Shown piece by piece: positions 1 to 6,876 of a DNA stretch of 48,426 nt. The stretch lies in contig CAYHBO010000008.1 of NCBI GenBank assembly GCA_964354855.1, positions 1 to 48,426 on the forward strand, given 5' to 3'. How positions within the stretch are numbered: the stretch's first letter is position 1; each line of letters begins with the position of its first letter. This DNA comes from CAYHBO01 sp964354855. GTDB taxonomy: Bacteria; Babelota; Babeliae; Babelales; RVW-14. The translations under genes and the position numbers were made by a program. The notes beneath the pieces were generated by a model. That model saw nothing but the letters and a program-made list of their open reading frames with translations, did not search any database and was not told the DNA's origin.

Positions 1-253
1 CCAAATGATCATCTAAGATAGATACCTCGCCAGCTTGCTGCGAGGTTGTTCATTATCAGCGATAAGTTGGTTAATTATATTTACATTTTGTAAAATACAC
101 GCAGTTGTATCTTTTTGTTTCATAATCTCTTTTCTATGATTATATAATATTTTATCTTATAACATAATGCATTATGGACACATAAAAACATAGAGAAAGA
201 ATGATTTATTGCATATTAAATACTTTTATTTTCCGATAATTTCTATCGAGCTA
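1..253. other. Window edge without a confident gene
   Basis: No convincing gene is seen. A 36-codon open frame runs on the minus strand from 123 to 13 with a weak AAGAG upstream; it has no recognisable product and may be chance. A short hairpin (6-bp stem, 25-30 with 40-45) lies inside it without a following T-run. The missing C-terminal half of the S66 protein next door is not recognisable here in any frame. Confidence 0.4.
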
Positions 254-697
254 CTATGGATCTAATTTTTTTTGTCCAAAGGTAGAAAAGGCTGGGCCAT
301 AGTACGTTATTAAGCCAGTTTTAACGGTTATAGCATTGAGTAAAATCGTAATATCTGAATAACCACAAAAGACTTTAGGATTCTTTTTTATAATATCCCA
401 GTCAATATAATCTAAAAGTTGATTAGCATTCATGCCACCAATTGCCGCCACAATACCGTGTACTGAAGGATCGGCAAAGGCTTCGTGAAGATCTTCAAGC
501 CGCGATTGAATGGAGCTGCTACGAAACTGATTCATCTCAAAAGCATGCTTTCCAAATGATACGGTAAAGCCCATCTGCTGAAAGCGATCAAGCGCGTATT
601 GAATGGTATCTTGTGACAATATTTCCATAGAAAAGCTGGGGGCTATAACACGAATATGGGATCCTGATTTTAAACAAGGGGGTATAAAATTTTGCAT
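254..697 (-). pseudogene. Truncated LD-carboxypeptidase (peptidase S66/MccF-like) remnant
   Basis: The family comprises LdcA, which trims L,D-peptide bonds in murein recycling, and MccF immunity peptidases. The sequence shows the N-terminal half of the fold: an opening with G-x-x-I-x-V-x-A-P-S, a G-G-x-N-x-x-Q-L-L-D-Y-I-D segment and the nucleophile elbow GYSD, where the Ser is the catalytic nucleophile. Family members are usually about 300 residues or more; this frame stops at 147, soon after YYGPAFSTFG. The Glu and His that complete the S66 catalytic triad lie in the lost C-terminal domain. Reading on past the TAG in all three minus-strand frames gives only short, non-homologous peptides. 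It is therefore most likely a decayed gene or a rearrangement scar, less likely a misassembly. Identification of the family is firm; inactivity is inference. Confidence 0.65.
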
Positions 698-803
698 ATC
701 AATAATTTCTCCTATTAAATACTATTAATTTCACCATGAAATTTTTATTAGACCGCCATTAACAATTTTATGAAAAAATAGCGATAAATCAAACGTTTTC
801 CCA

Positions 804-831
804 TAGACAAAAAAATGCCATTGTGTATAAT
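804..831 (+). promoter_or_regulatory. Sigma70-type promoter for the ITPase-like gene
   Basis: TAGACA (804-809), a 16-base spacer and a perfect TATAAT (826-831). Transcription would begin near 838, leaving a leader of about 37 bases before the ATG at 875. This position argues against the upstream in-frame ATG at 815, which would lie inside the promoter. Confidence 0.55.
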
Positions 832-874
832 AATCAACCGTGTATTTATTTCTATAACGCACAAGGATTTTTTT

Positions 875-1441
875 ATGACGAGCGAACTTTACTATGTGAC
901 CGGTAATGCTGGGAAATTTGAAGAGGTAAAGAATTTCATCGATCGAGCCAATCTCAATATTAATCTTAAACAGATTGATATCGACTTACCTGAGATGCAA
1001 ACACTAGATCAAAAAGCGATTGCCCTCGATAAAGCAAAGCAGGCGTGGCAGTTGGTACAAAAACCATTGCTTGTTGATGATGCGGGCATTTATTTTGAAG
1101 CCTATCACCGCTTCCCAGGAAGCTTAACAAAATTCGTCTATCAAGGAATTGGGTTTAAGGGTATTTTTAAACTTCTTGAAGAAGATCATCGCGCCTATTT
1201 TCTTATTTATCTTGTATATATTGACGGACCAGATTCATATAAAATTTTTGAAGTTCGCTGTGACGGTAAAATTGTTGAACCGGGAGAGTTATCAGCTCAT
1301 CCTAGTTTGCCATTTGATGATATTTTTGTACCAGTCGGTATAGATAAAACATATGCGCAGCTTCGCAGAACACCTGAAATTGATTTATACAATTATCGAA
1401 TTCATGCAATGCAGCAGTTTGTTTCATGGAGCAAAAAATAA
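875..1441 (+). CDS. Divergent RdgB/HAM1-type non-canonical purine NTP pyrophosphatase
   Basis: Members of this family hydrolyse XTP and (d)ITP to monophosphates and so clean the nucleotide pool. The 188-residue protein begins with the signature YVTGNAGKFEEV and has the conserved block LLVDDAGIYF followed by FPGSLTKF, closer to the PGPYIKWF form of eukaryotic ITPases than to typical bacterial RdgB. The C-terminal segments are unusual: the usual G-x-D-P-x-F becomes LPFDDIF, and the SHR-x-x-A element is replaced by YNYRIHA, so activity or substrate range may differ. The start at 875 was chosen over an in-frame ATG at 815 because of an AAGGA site just upstream and a promoter overlapping the earlier ATG. 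An IMP/ITP-related role in an organism that imports nucleotides is plausible but inferred. Confidence 0.8.
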   Translation: MTSELYYVTGNAGKFEEVKNFIDRANLNINLKQIDIDLPEMQTLDQKAIALDKAKQAWQLVQKPLLVDDAGIYFEAYHRFPGSLTKFVYQGIGFKGIFKLLEEDHRAYFLIYLVYIDGPDSYKIFEVRCDGKIVEPGELSAHPSLPFDDIFVPVGIDKTYAQLRRTPEIDLYNYRIHAMQQFVSWSKK

Positions 1442-1456
1442 CATCCATTTTCTTTA

Positions 1457-1540
1457 CAGAAGATTAAAAACAATTAGAGTGGAGAACACATTGCATATTT
1501 GGTGTAATATTCTCCTAAAAATAAGGCATTTAATCTTCTG
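1457..1540 (+). other. Nested inverted repeats between the ITPase-like and MATE genes
   Basis: A perfect 12-bp inverted repeat (1457-1468 with 1529-1540) encloses a second stem ggagaa/ttctcc (1481-1486 with 1510-1515), which continues with acac/gtgt (1486-1489 with 1502-1505). It ends 17 bases before the MATE start codon. No T-run follows, so it is not a classic intrinsic terminator. It could be an RNA leader structure for the MATE gene, a processing site, or a small palindromic repeat. Confidence 0.5.
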
Positions 1541-1557
1541 GTGAAAAGGACTGGCTC

Positions 1558-2946
1558 ATGGAAAAAGCGTTGCGTACTAATCTTCAGAAGCTTGCCCTTG
1601 GTGATTCAGTTAAAGACATTCTTTGGTACTGGCTTCCCGAACTTATTTCTCTTACCATTCTTGTAGTACTTCCCCCAATTATTGATTCATACTTAATTTC
1701 CAACACACAAAGCTTAATTTGCTATGGTGCGGTTGCTACCATTACCAACGTGTTGTACATGCTTGTGCGTACTGCAGAATCAATTCCTATCGCCTTAATC
1801 GCTATTGTTGGGCGACTTAATGGCTCTGGTCAATATGAAAAATGTGGCGAAGAATTAGGTATTGCATTTTGGACAACGTTTTTAATTGGATTTGTACAAT
1901 TTGTTATCATTCTTTTTTTTGCACGTAACATCTATGAATGGCTTAATGTCCCACCTGACATGATCACCATCGGCGTGCCATTTTTACGATTAAAGTCATT
2001 CGGGATTTTACTGACCTTTATTATGTTAAGTTTTATTGGTTTTATGCGTGCGGTAAAAAATACACATATGCCAATGATGATTAATCTTGTTGGTATTTTG
2101 ACGTTTATCTTTTTTGATTATGTACTAATTTTGGGTAAATGGGGTTTTCCTCAACTAGATATTTATGGTTCTGCAGTAGCAACCATTTTGCAATATACCG
2201 TAACCAATACTATCGCTATCGGATACATTTTATTTAACAAAAATTTAAAAAAATATTTTAACATCATGTTCTTTTGGTTTTTTAATATTCAACGAGCTTT
2301 TTATCTACTCAACCTCAGCTGGCCTATTCTTATTGATAAGGCTATTTTTGCTGCCGCTTTTGTATGGTTGTCAAAGATGACTTCAGATTTGGGTCCTCAC
2401 GCCATAGCCACTTTTGATGTTGTAAAAAATCTTGAACGCTTTGCATTTCTTCCCGCTATGGCATTTGCAAGTGTTATCACTTTTTTGGTAAGTAATCGGT
2501 TAGGATCGCAAGATGTTGATGGAGCTTCTGCAAGCATCAAAAAAGTTCTCTTGTTAACTGCTTTCATTGTTACCGCTGTTACTATTGCGTTATGTTTCAA
2601 TGCGCATTATTTTATTAGTTGTTTCGATCCACATGATCAATTTACACAATTTGCCATGAAAACCCTGTTTGTTGTTAGTATCTTTTCCGTTTTTGACTAT
2701 GTTCAAGTTATCCTTGCCGGAGCATTGCGTGGAGCTGGTGATGTCAAAGCGGTAATGTGGGGGCGTCTTTTCACCTGTATCGTATTCTTTGTCCCGGTGT
2801 CCTACTTCTTTCATAAACTTCCCCTCGAGCGGGTTCTTTTGAAGTTTAATCTTATTTACGGTTCGTATTATTTAATGATGGGCGTTATGTCGATTATTTT
2901 CTTAGTGCGGGCTAAAAGTCATAAGTGGCATAAACCCCAAATTTAG
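1558..2946 (+). CDS. MATE-family efflux transporter
   Basis: Multidrug and toxic compound extrusion proteins are inner-membrane Na+ or H+ antiporters. This 462-residue protein has the family length and about twelve hydrophobic helices in two six-helix halves, with family-like segments such as the AxxTIxNVLYML region near residue 60, G-S-A-V-A-T-I-L-Q-Y near 215 and ILAGALRGAGDVK near 390. The start at 1558 is supported by AAGGA seven bases upstream. The gene follows the ITPase-like gene after 116 bases that contain a nested inverted repeat. The substrate cannot be told from the sequence; NorM, DinF and flippase-like branches share this pattern. Confidence 0.9.
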   Translation: MEKALRTNLQKLALGDSVKDILWYWLPELISLTILVVLPPIIDSYLISNTQSLICYGAVATITNVLYMLVRTAESIPIALIAIVGRLNGSGQYEKCGEELGIAFWTTFLIGFVQFVIILFFARNIYEWLNVPPDMITIGVPFLRLKSFGILLTFIMLSFIGFMRAVKNTHMPMMINLVGILTFIFFDYVLILGKWGFPQLDIYGSAVATILQYTVTNTIAIGYILFNKNLKKYFNIMFFWFFNIQRAFYLLNLSWPILIDKAIFAAAFVWLSKMTSDLGPHAIATFDVVKNLERFAFLPAMAFASVITFLVSNRLGSQDVDGASASIKKVLLLTAFIVTAVTIALCFNAHYFISCFDPHDQFTQFAMKTLFVVSIFSVFDYVQVILAGALRGAGDVKAVMWGRLFTCIVFFVPVSYFFHKLPLERVLLKFNLIYGSYYLMMGVMSIIFLVRAKSHKWHKPQI

Positions 2947-2985
2947 GGTATATTACTTGTCATTCCAGTAATTATTAATTTTGAC

Positions 2986-3119
2986 ACGTCATCCTCGCGA
3001 AAGTGGGGATCCAGGACTTACTTTCTTCTTTAAAATTTTTATACTTCTTTTAAAAAAAAGACTTTAGAGCTCTAGTACAAGTAAGAAGGCCTGGATCCCC
3101 GCGTTCGCGAGGATGACGT
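2986..3119. repeat. Palindromic repeat element (30-bp near-perfect inverted arms)
   Basis: Arms 2986-3015 and 3090-3119 are inverted copies matching at 28 of 30 positions, and pairing extends inward through cttact/agtaag. The core contains ggatccagg/cctggatcc and cgcgag tracts. The arms are clearly richer in G+C than the A+T-rich centre. The style resembles the dispersed REP-like or Rickettsia-type palindromic elements found in many bacterial genomes. No coding capacity is visible. Confidence 0.8.
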
Positions 3120-3171
3120 AAGAAATCTAGAATGACGTAAGAAAACCAGAACGACGTAAGAAAACCAGAAC
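3115..3171. repeat. Three tandem 19-bp repeats adjoining the palindrome
   Basis: Units of 19 bp begin with gacgtaaga at 3115, 3134 and 3153; units two and three are identical and unit one differs at a few positions. A degenerate start (gacataaaa) follows at 3172. The first unit overlaps the end of the palindromic arm, so the array seems to have grown by duplication of the element's edge. Confidence 0.8.
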
Positions 3172-3221
3172 GACATAAAAGTAATAGCGTGCACTAAGTT
3201 AAAATAATAGGTATCAAACAT

Positions 3222-3500
3222 ATGACACAATTTACCAAACAAGATCTTTTAGGGATCGCCAAGCTTTCGGCATTGGAACTGAATGATGCTGAAATTACTT
3301 TATTAACGGAGCAAATCGGTTCCATCATTTCTTATGTTGATCAACTACAAAAAGCAAACATAACTACGGTCGCTGATGCGGTACGTAATCAAAATATTTT
3401 CCGTGACGATATCGTGCAGCCAGGCAATGCTGATGCAGTTATTGCTCAAGCACCACAACGTGAAGATCGTTATTTTGTAGTTCCAAAAATTTTAGATTAA
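3222..3500 (+). CDS. gatC: Asp-tRNA(Asn)/Glu-tRNA(Gln) amidotransferase subunit C
   Basis: GatC is the small subunit that clamps GatA to GatB in the amidotransferase that converts misacylated Glu-tRNA(Gln) or Asp-tRNA(Asn). The protein has 92 residues, the usual size. It shows the family pattern of an N-terminal helix (KQDLLGIAKLSALEL), the ISYVDQL segment with the hydrophobic repeat, and a C-terminal R-x-D-x-x-x extension ending in FVVPKILD, which matches the usual F-x-V-P-x-x-L/I ending. It is 12 bases from gatA. No gatB is in this window. Confidence 0.93.
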   Translation: MTQFTKQDLLGIAKLSALELNDAEITLLTEQIGSIISYVDQLQKANITTVADAVRNQNIFRDDIVQPGNADAVIAQAPQREDRYFVVPKILD

Positions 3501-3512
3501 GACAGAGTAGCT

Positions 3513-4952
3513 ATGAAATCATTTATGACCATTAAAGAGCTTAAAGCAAAGCTCGTAAACAAAGAATGTTCGCCAAAAGAAGTTAAAGATTTTTATCTTG
3601 GTCGTATTAAAAAATATGATATACAGCTGAATAGCATGATCGAATCGTTTGAGAATGAAGATCAGAACCCAGAGATTGCAAAAGAAGGACCACTGGCTGG
3701 CATCCCCTATGTCTGCAAAGACAACATTTTACAAAAGGGATACGTTGCTTCAGCCGGCTCAAACGTACTAAAAAACTTTCATGCAACGTATGACGCAACC
3801 GTTATCAAAAATCTTAAAAAAAGCGGCGCCTTCTCATTGGGTCGTGCGAATCAAGATGAGTTTGGTATGGGTTCAAGCGGCGAATTTTCCGCCTATGGTC
3901 CAACACGCAACCCATGGGATCTTGAACGCTCCCCGGGTGGCTCAGGTTCTGGTTCTGGTACAGCTGTTGCAGCCGGACTTGCTCCTTTTTCATTAAGCAC
4001 TGAGACCGGTGGTTCTAACCGACATCCTGCAGCATGGGGTGGTTTAGTAGGATTGTATCCAACCTATGGTCGTAACTCTCGTTTTGGGGTGATTCCATTT
4101 GCATCATCAAATGATCAGGTTGGGCCGATTACTAAGACGGTTTATGATAATGCACTTGTACTCAGTGTGTTGTCTGGTATGGATCCAAAAGATTCAACGT
4201 CGCTACAAAATCCGGCTATTGATTTTACTAAAACCTTAGATGGTAACTTACCATCAGGCTTACGTATCGGGATTATTCGTGATCTTGCTGAACATGAAAA
4301 AGTTGATACAGAAATTGCACAAGCATTTAGCGAAGCCGTCAAACAACTGGAAAAACTTGGTGCACAAATTGTGTATATTGATTTACCCATGATCAATTAT
4401 GCCATGGCGGTATACTTCATTATTTCTCGTGCTGAAGCAGCATCCAATTTATCGCGCTATGACGGAACGCTGTATGGTAACCGTAAGGATGCTGATAGTC
4501 TTTATGACATGTATCTTAAAACCCGCCAAGAGGGCTTTGGTATAGAAGTTAAACGACGTATTCTCGTAGGGAACTATGTCCTGTCTGCGGGGCATGTTGA
4601 TGCTTATTACCTTAAAGCACAACAGGTCCGTAATGCAATGCGAGCAGAATTCCAAGAAGCATTTAAGAGCATTGATTTGCTCATCAGCCCAACGACGCCA
4701 CAACTTCCCTACAAAATTGGAGAGCTGGTAAATGATCCGATTGCGTTGCATTTGGCCGATTCATATTTAGTGCCAAGTTGCATCATTGGAACGCCTGGCC
4801 TATCAATTCCGTGTGGTTATTCAAAAAATAACTTACCGATTGGGTTTCAGTTTTTAGGGCCACGATTATCTGAAGAATTAATGTACAAAGTTGCTTATGC
4901 GTATGAGCAAAGCACCGATCACCACTTAAGGAATCCTCAAGGTTATGAATAA
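3513..4952 (+). CDS. gatA: Asp-tRNA(Asn)/Glu-tRNA(Gln) amidotransferase subunit A
   Basis: GatA is the amidase subunit that releases ammonia from glutamine for tRNA-dependent amidation. It belongs to the amidase-signature family with a Ser-cisSer-Lys triad. By spacing, the triad is Lys69 (YVCKDN), Ser144 in the glycine/serine-rich PGGSGSGSG loop and Ser168 in TETGGSNRHPA. Length is 479 residues, normal for GatA. The loops differ slightly from the usual GGSSGGSAAA and GSIRQPA forms, but the triad residues are kept. It lies 12 bases after gatC and overlaps the dihydrouridine synthase gene by 8 bases, so co-translation is likely. An unrelated amidase is less likely because of the gatC neighbour. 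Confidence 0.93.
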   Translation: MKSFMTIKELKAKLVNKECSPKEVKDFYLGRIKKYDIQLNSMIESFENEDQNPEIAKEGPLAGIPYVCKDNILQKGYVASAGSNVLKNFHATYDATVIKNLKKSGAFSLGRANQDEFGMGSSGEFSAYGPTRNPWDLERSPGGSGSGSGTAVAAGLAPFSLSTETGGSNRHPAAWGGLVGLYPTYGRNSRFGVIPFASSNDQVGPITKTVYDNALVLSVLSGMDPKDSTSLQNPAIDFTKTLDGNLPSGLRIGIIRDLAEHEKVDTEIAQAFSEAVKQLEKLGAQIVYIDLPMINYAMAVYFIISRAEAASNLSRYDGTLYGNRKDADSLYDMYLKTRQEGFGIEVKRRILVGNYVLSAGHVDAYYLKAQQVRNAMRAEFQEAFKSIDLLISPTTPQLPYKIGELVNDPIALHLADSYLVPSCIIGTPGLSIPCGYSKNNLPIGFQFLGPRLSEELMYKVAYAYEQSTDHHLRNPQGYE

Positions 4953-5943
4953 TCAATCTAATTTTTGGATAGAAAAAATTGATATTGGGGGACTTAAGGT
5001 TTCCCGTTTTTTAGCAGCTCCACTCGATGGTATCACCGATTCGCCATTCAGACAGTTTGTACGTCAGTACTCACCGGATGTGCTTCTCATGTCAGAAATG
5101 CGTCATGTTGCTTATGTCGCCAATGCAAAAGTTACCACCGACATCGCATTCAATCCCGCTGAAAAATTAGTGGGCTACCAGTTTTCCGCGAATAAAGAAG
5201 ATTTTATTGAATTCGCCGTAAATCGTGTACTACAAGAGGGATATGATCTTATCAATCTCAACTGTGGGTGCCCATCACGTAATGTTACTAAATCAGGTTC
5301 TGGATCAGCATTAATGGCCGATTTGCCTCGCCTTAAAATGCTTGTTGAGCATTTTAACAAAGTTATTGATGGTCGTGTGCCAATGACGGTCAAAATGCGT
5401 GCTGGTTATAAAGAAAAAAATGCGGTTGAAGTAGCAAAAATGTTAGAAGGGCTTGGTGTTGCATGCTTAATTATTCATCCACGTACACAGCCTGAGGCAT
5501 CCAAAGCACCGGTTGATTTTGAGATTTCCAAGGCGGTTAAAGATGCGGTTAAAATACCGGTTATTTTTTCAGGTGACATTGTTGATTTTGCATCCGCAAA
5601 AGAGACCTATGAACGTACCGGAGTTGATGGTTTCATGATCGGGCGGGCGTTATGGGGTGTGCCATGGAAGATTCGTGAAATCGTAGCGGCATCTCAAGGT
5701 GAAACATTTACCGTTAGTCATCGCGAAGCAATTGATTTTTTATATAATCACTTCAAACTTAACCAGCAATATTATCCACGTTCAGGGTATAAAATTTTTA
5801 AAAAACAGGTGAGTCGCAATTTATTTGGTATTCCTCAACACAGTGAGTGGCGTCAAAAATTAGTGATGAGCGAATCAGCCGAAGAAATGCAACAACATCT
5901 ACAACAACTTTATGAGATGTATGTCCAAGATAAAAACAGTTAA
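4945..5943 (+). CDS. tRNA-dihydrouridine synthase (Dus family)
   Basis: Dus enzymes are FMN-dependent and reduce specific uridines in tRNA to dihydrouridine. The 332-residue protein opens with AAPLDGITDSPFR, the Dus form of the flavin-binding start. It carries NLNCGCPSRNVTKSGSGSAL, where the CP Cys is the catalytic acid, then the KMRAGY and IHPRTQ segments, IFSGDI (the usual NGDI position) and DGFMIGRALWG phosphate-binding motifs. It is closest to the DusB-like branch, but assignment to DusA, DusB or DusC is not possible by eye. It overlaps gatA by 8 bases and mreC by about 30 bases. Confidence 0.92.
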   Translation: MNNQSNFWIEKIDIGGLKVSRFLAAPLDGITDSPFRQFVRQYSPDVLLMSEMRHVAYVANAKVTTDIAFNPAEKLVGYQFSANKEDFIEFAVNRVLQEGYDLINLNCGCPSRNVTKSGSGSALMADLPRLKMLVEHFNKVIDGRVPMTVKMRAGYKEKNAVEVAKMLEGLGVACLIIHPRTQPEASKAPVDFEISKAVKDAVKIPVIFSGDIVDFASAKETYERTGVDGFMIGRALWGVPWKIREIVAASQGETFTVSHREAIDFLYNHFKLNQQYYPRSGYKIFKKQVSRNLFGIPQHSEWRQKLVMSESAEEMQQHLQQLYEMYVQDKNS

Positions 5944-6766
5944 AAAAAGACGTTCAAAAAAAATAGTATTTATGATTATTGGTATCGTGTGCTTTGCATG
6001 GTACACCACCAATCGTATGTTCTTTTTCCAGTCAGGTATTTTTGAGCGTATTACCGCCGCTTGTGTCTATCCGTTCATAGTTGCTTCAGGCAACATTGCA
6101 GGTTTTATGCATTACTACGCAGAAAAAAAACAAACGTATCAGGAATTATTACAGGACAATGCTGCATTAAAAAAATCATATGAAGCGCTCCAAGGTGCAC
6201 TCATCACCTTAGGAAGCTCATCGCATTTCAACCAGGATACCGAAGAGATTCTTGAATTTAAAAAACGTTTTGAACTTTCCAATGCAGTACTTGCCAAAGT
6301 TTTAATGCGCACTATCTCATCGGAAGAACATTCGGTTATCATTAATCGTGGGATTCGTGATGGTGTTAAAAAAGATATGGTGGGAATTTATAAACTCCAG
6401 ATCGTTGGCAAAGTAATCGAAGTTACCGATTATTACAGCAAACTGCAGTTAATCACCGATGTTCAATCAAAAGTTGCGGCTCACACCAATATGACCGGCG
6501 CTGCCGGTATCATTACCGGTTCCAATACCCCTAACCACTGTAACTTTAACTATGTCAGCTACATTAACACCGTTCAAGCTGATGATTTAGTGTTTTCAAG
6601 CGGCCAAGGTATGGTGTTTCCCGAAGGCTTTTGTTTAGGAAAAATTTCTAAGTTGGTTACGCAGGACAAAGCGCTCTATCATGAAATTGAAGTAACGCCA
6701 CTGGTTGATCTAACCAAAATTTCATACTGCTTACTGACCGATCATGCAAAGATAACGCTGTTCTAG
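5912..6766 (+). CDS. mreC: Rod shape-determining protein MreC
   Basis: MreC links the MreB cytoskeleton to cell-wall synthases in rod-shaped bacteria. The 284-residue protein has a basic cytoplasmic start, one membrane helix at about residues 19-40, a coiled coil at about 68-100 (QELLQDNAALKKSYEAL) and then the paired beta-barrel domains. Family-typical segments are IINRGIRDGVKKDM, IVGKVIEV, LQLITDVQSKV, GIITG and VFSSGQGMVFPEGFCLGKI. The start may be 5912 or the third-codon-later ATG at 5921; neither has a strong ribosome site because both lie inside the dus gene. MreB and MreD are not nearby, but PBP2 at 21-22.8 kb is a functional partner. Confidence 0.88.
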   Translation: MRCMSKIKTVKKRRSKKIVFMIIGIVCFAWYTTNRMFFFQSGIFERITAACVYPFIVASGNIAGFMHYYAEKKQTYQELLQDNAALKKSYEALQGALITLGSSSHFNQDTEEILEFKKRFELSNAVLAKVLMRTISSEEHSVIINRGIRDGVKKDMVGIYKLQIVGKVIEVTDYYSKLQLITDVQSKVAAHTNMTGAAGIITGSNTPNHCNFNYVSYINTVQADDLVFSSGQGMVFPEGFCLGKISKLVTQDKALYHEIEVTPLVDLTKISYCLLTDHAKITLF

Positions 6767-6876
6767 AGCTATCTTCGCTGTGTGTTCTTATTGAGCCTTG
6801 TATTTCTTACAAGTTATCGTTTACCCTTAAACATCGTTGTGTATTTTAGTTAACGCAGGTTTATTGGGAATAGGTA

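Noticed and set aside
815..874. N-terminal extension of the ITPase-like protein from ATG 815
   Set aside because: The promoter -10 box (826-831) and the AAGGA site before 875 place the start at 875; the extension does not match the family.
1353..1544. 63-residue open frame across the end of the ITPase-like gene
   Set aside because: It is mostly an out-of-frame shadow of that gene, ends inside the nested hairpin, and has no ribosome site.
3115..3171. CRISPR-like 19-bp repeats
   Set aside because: The repeats abut each other with no spacers and only three copies exist.
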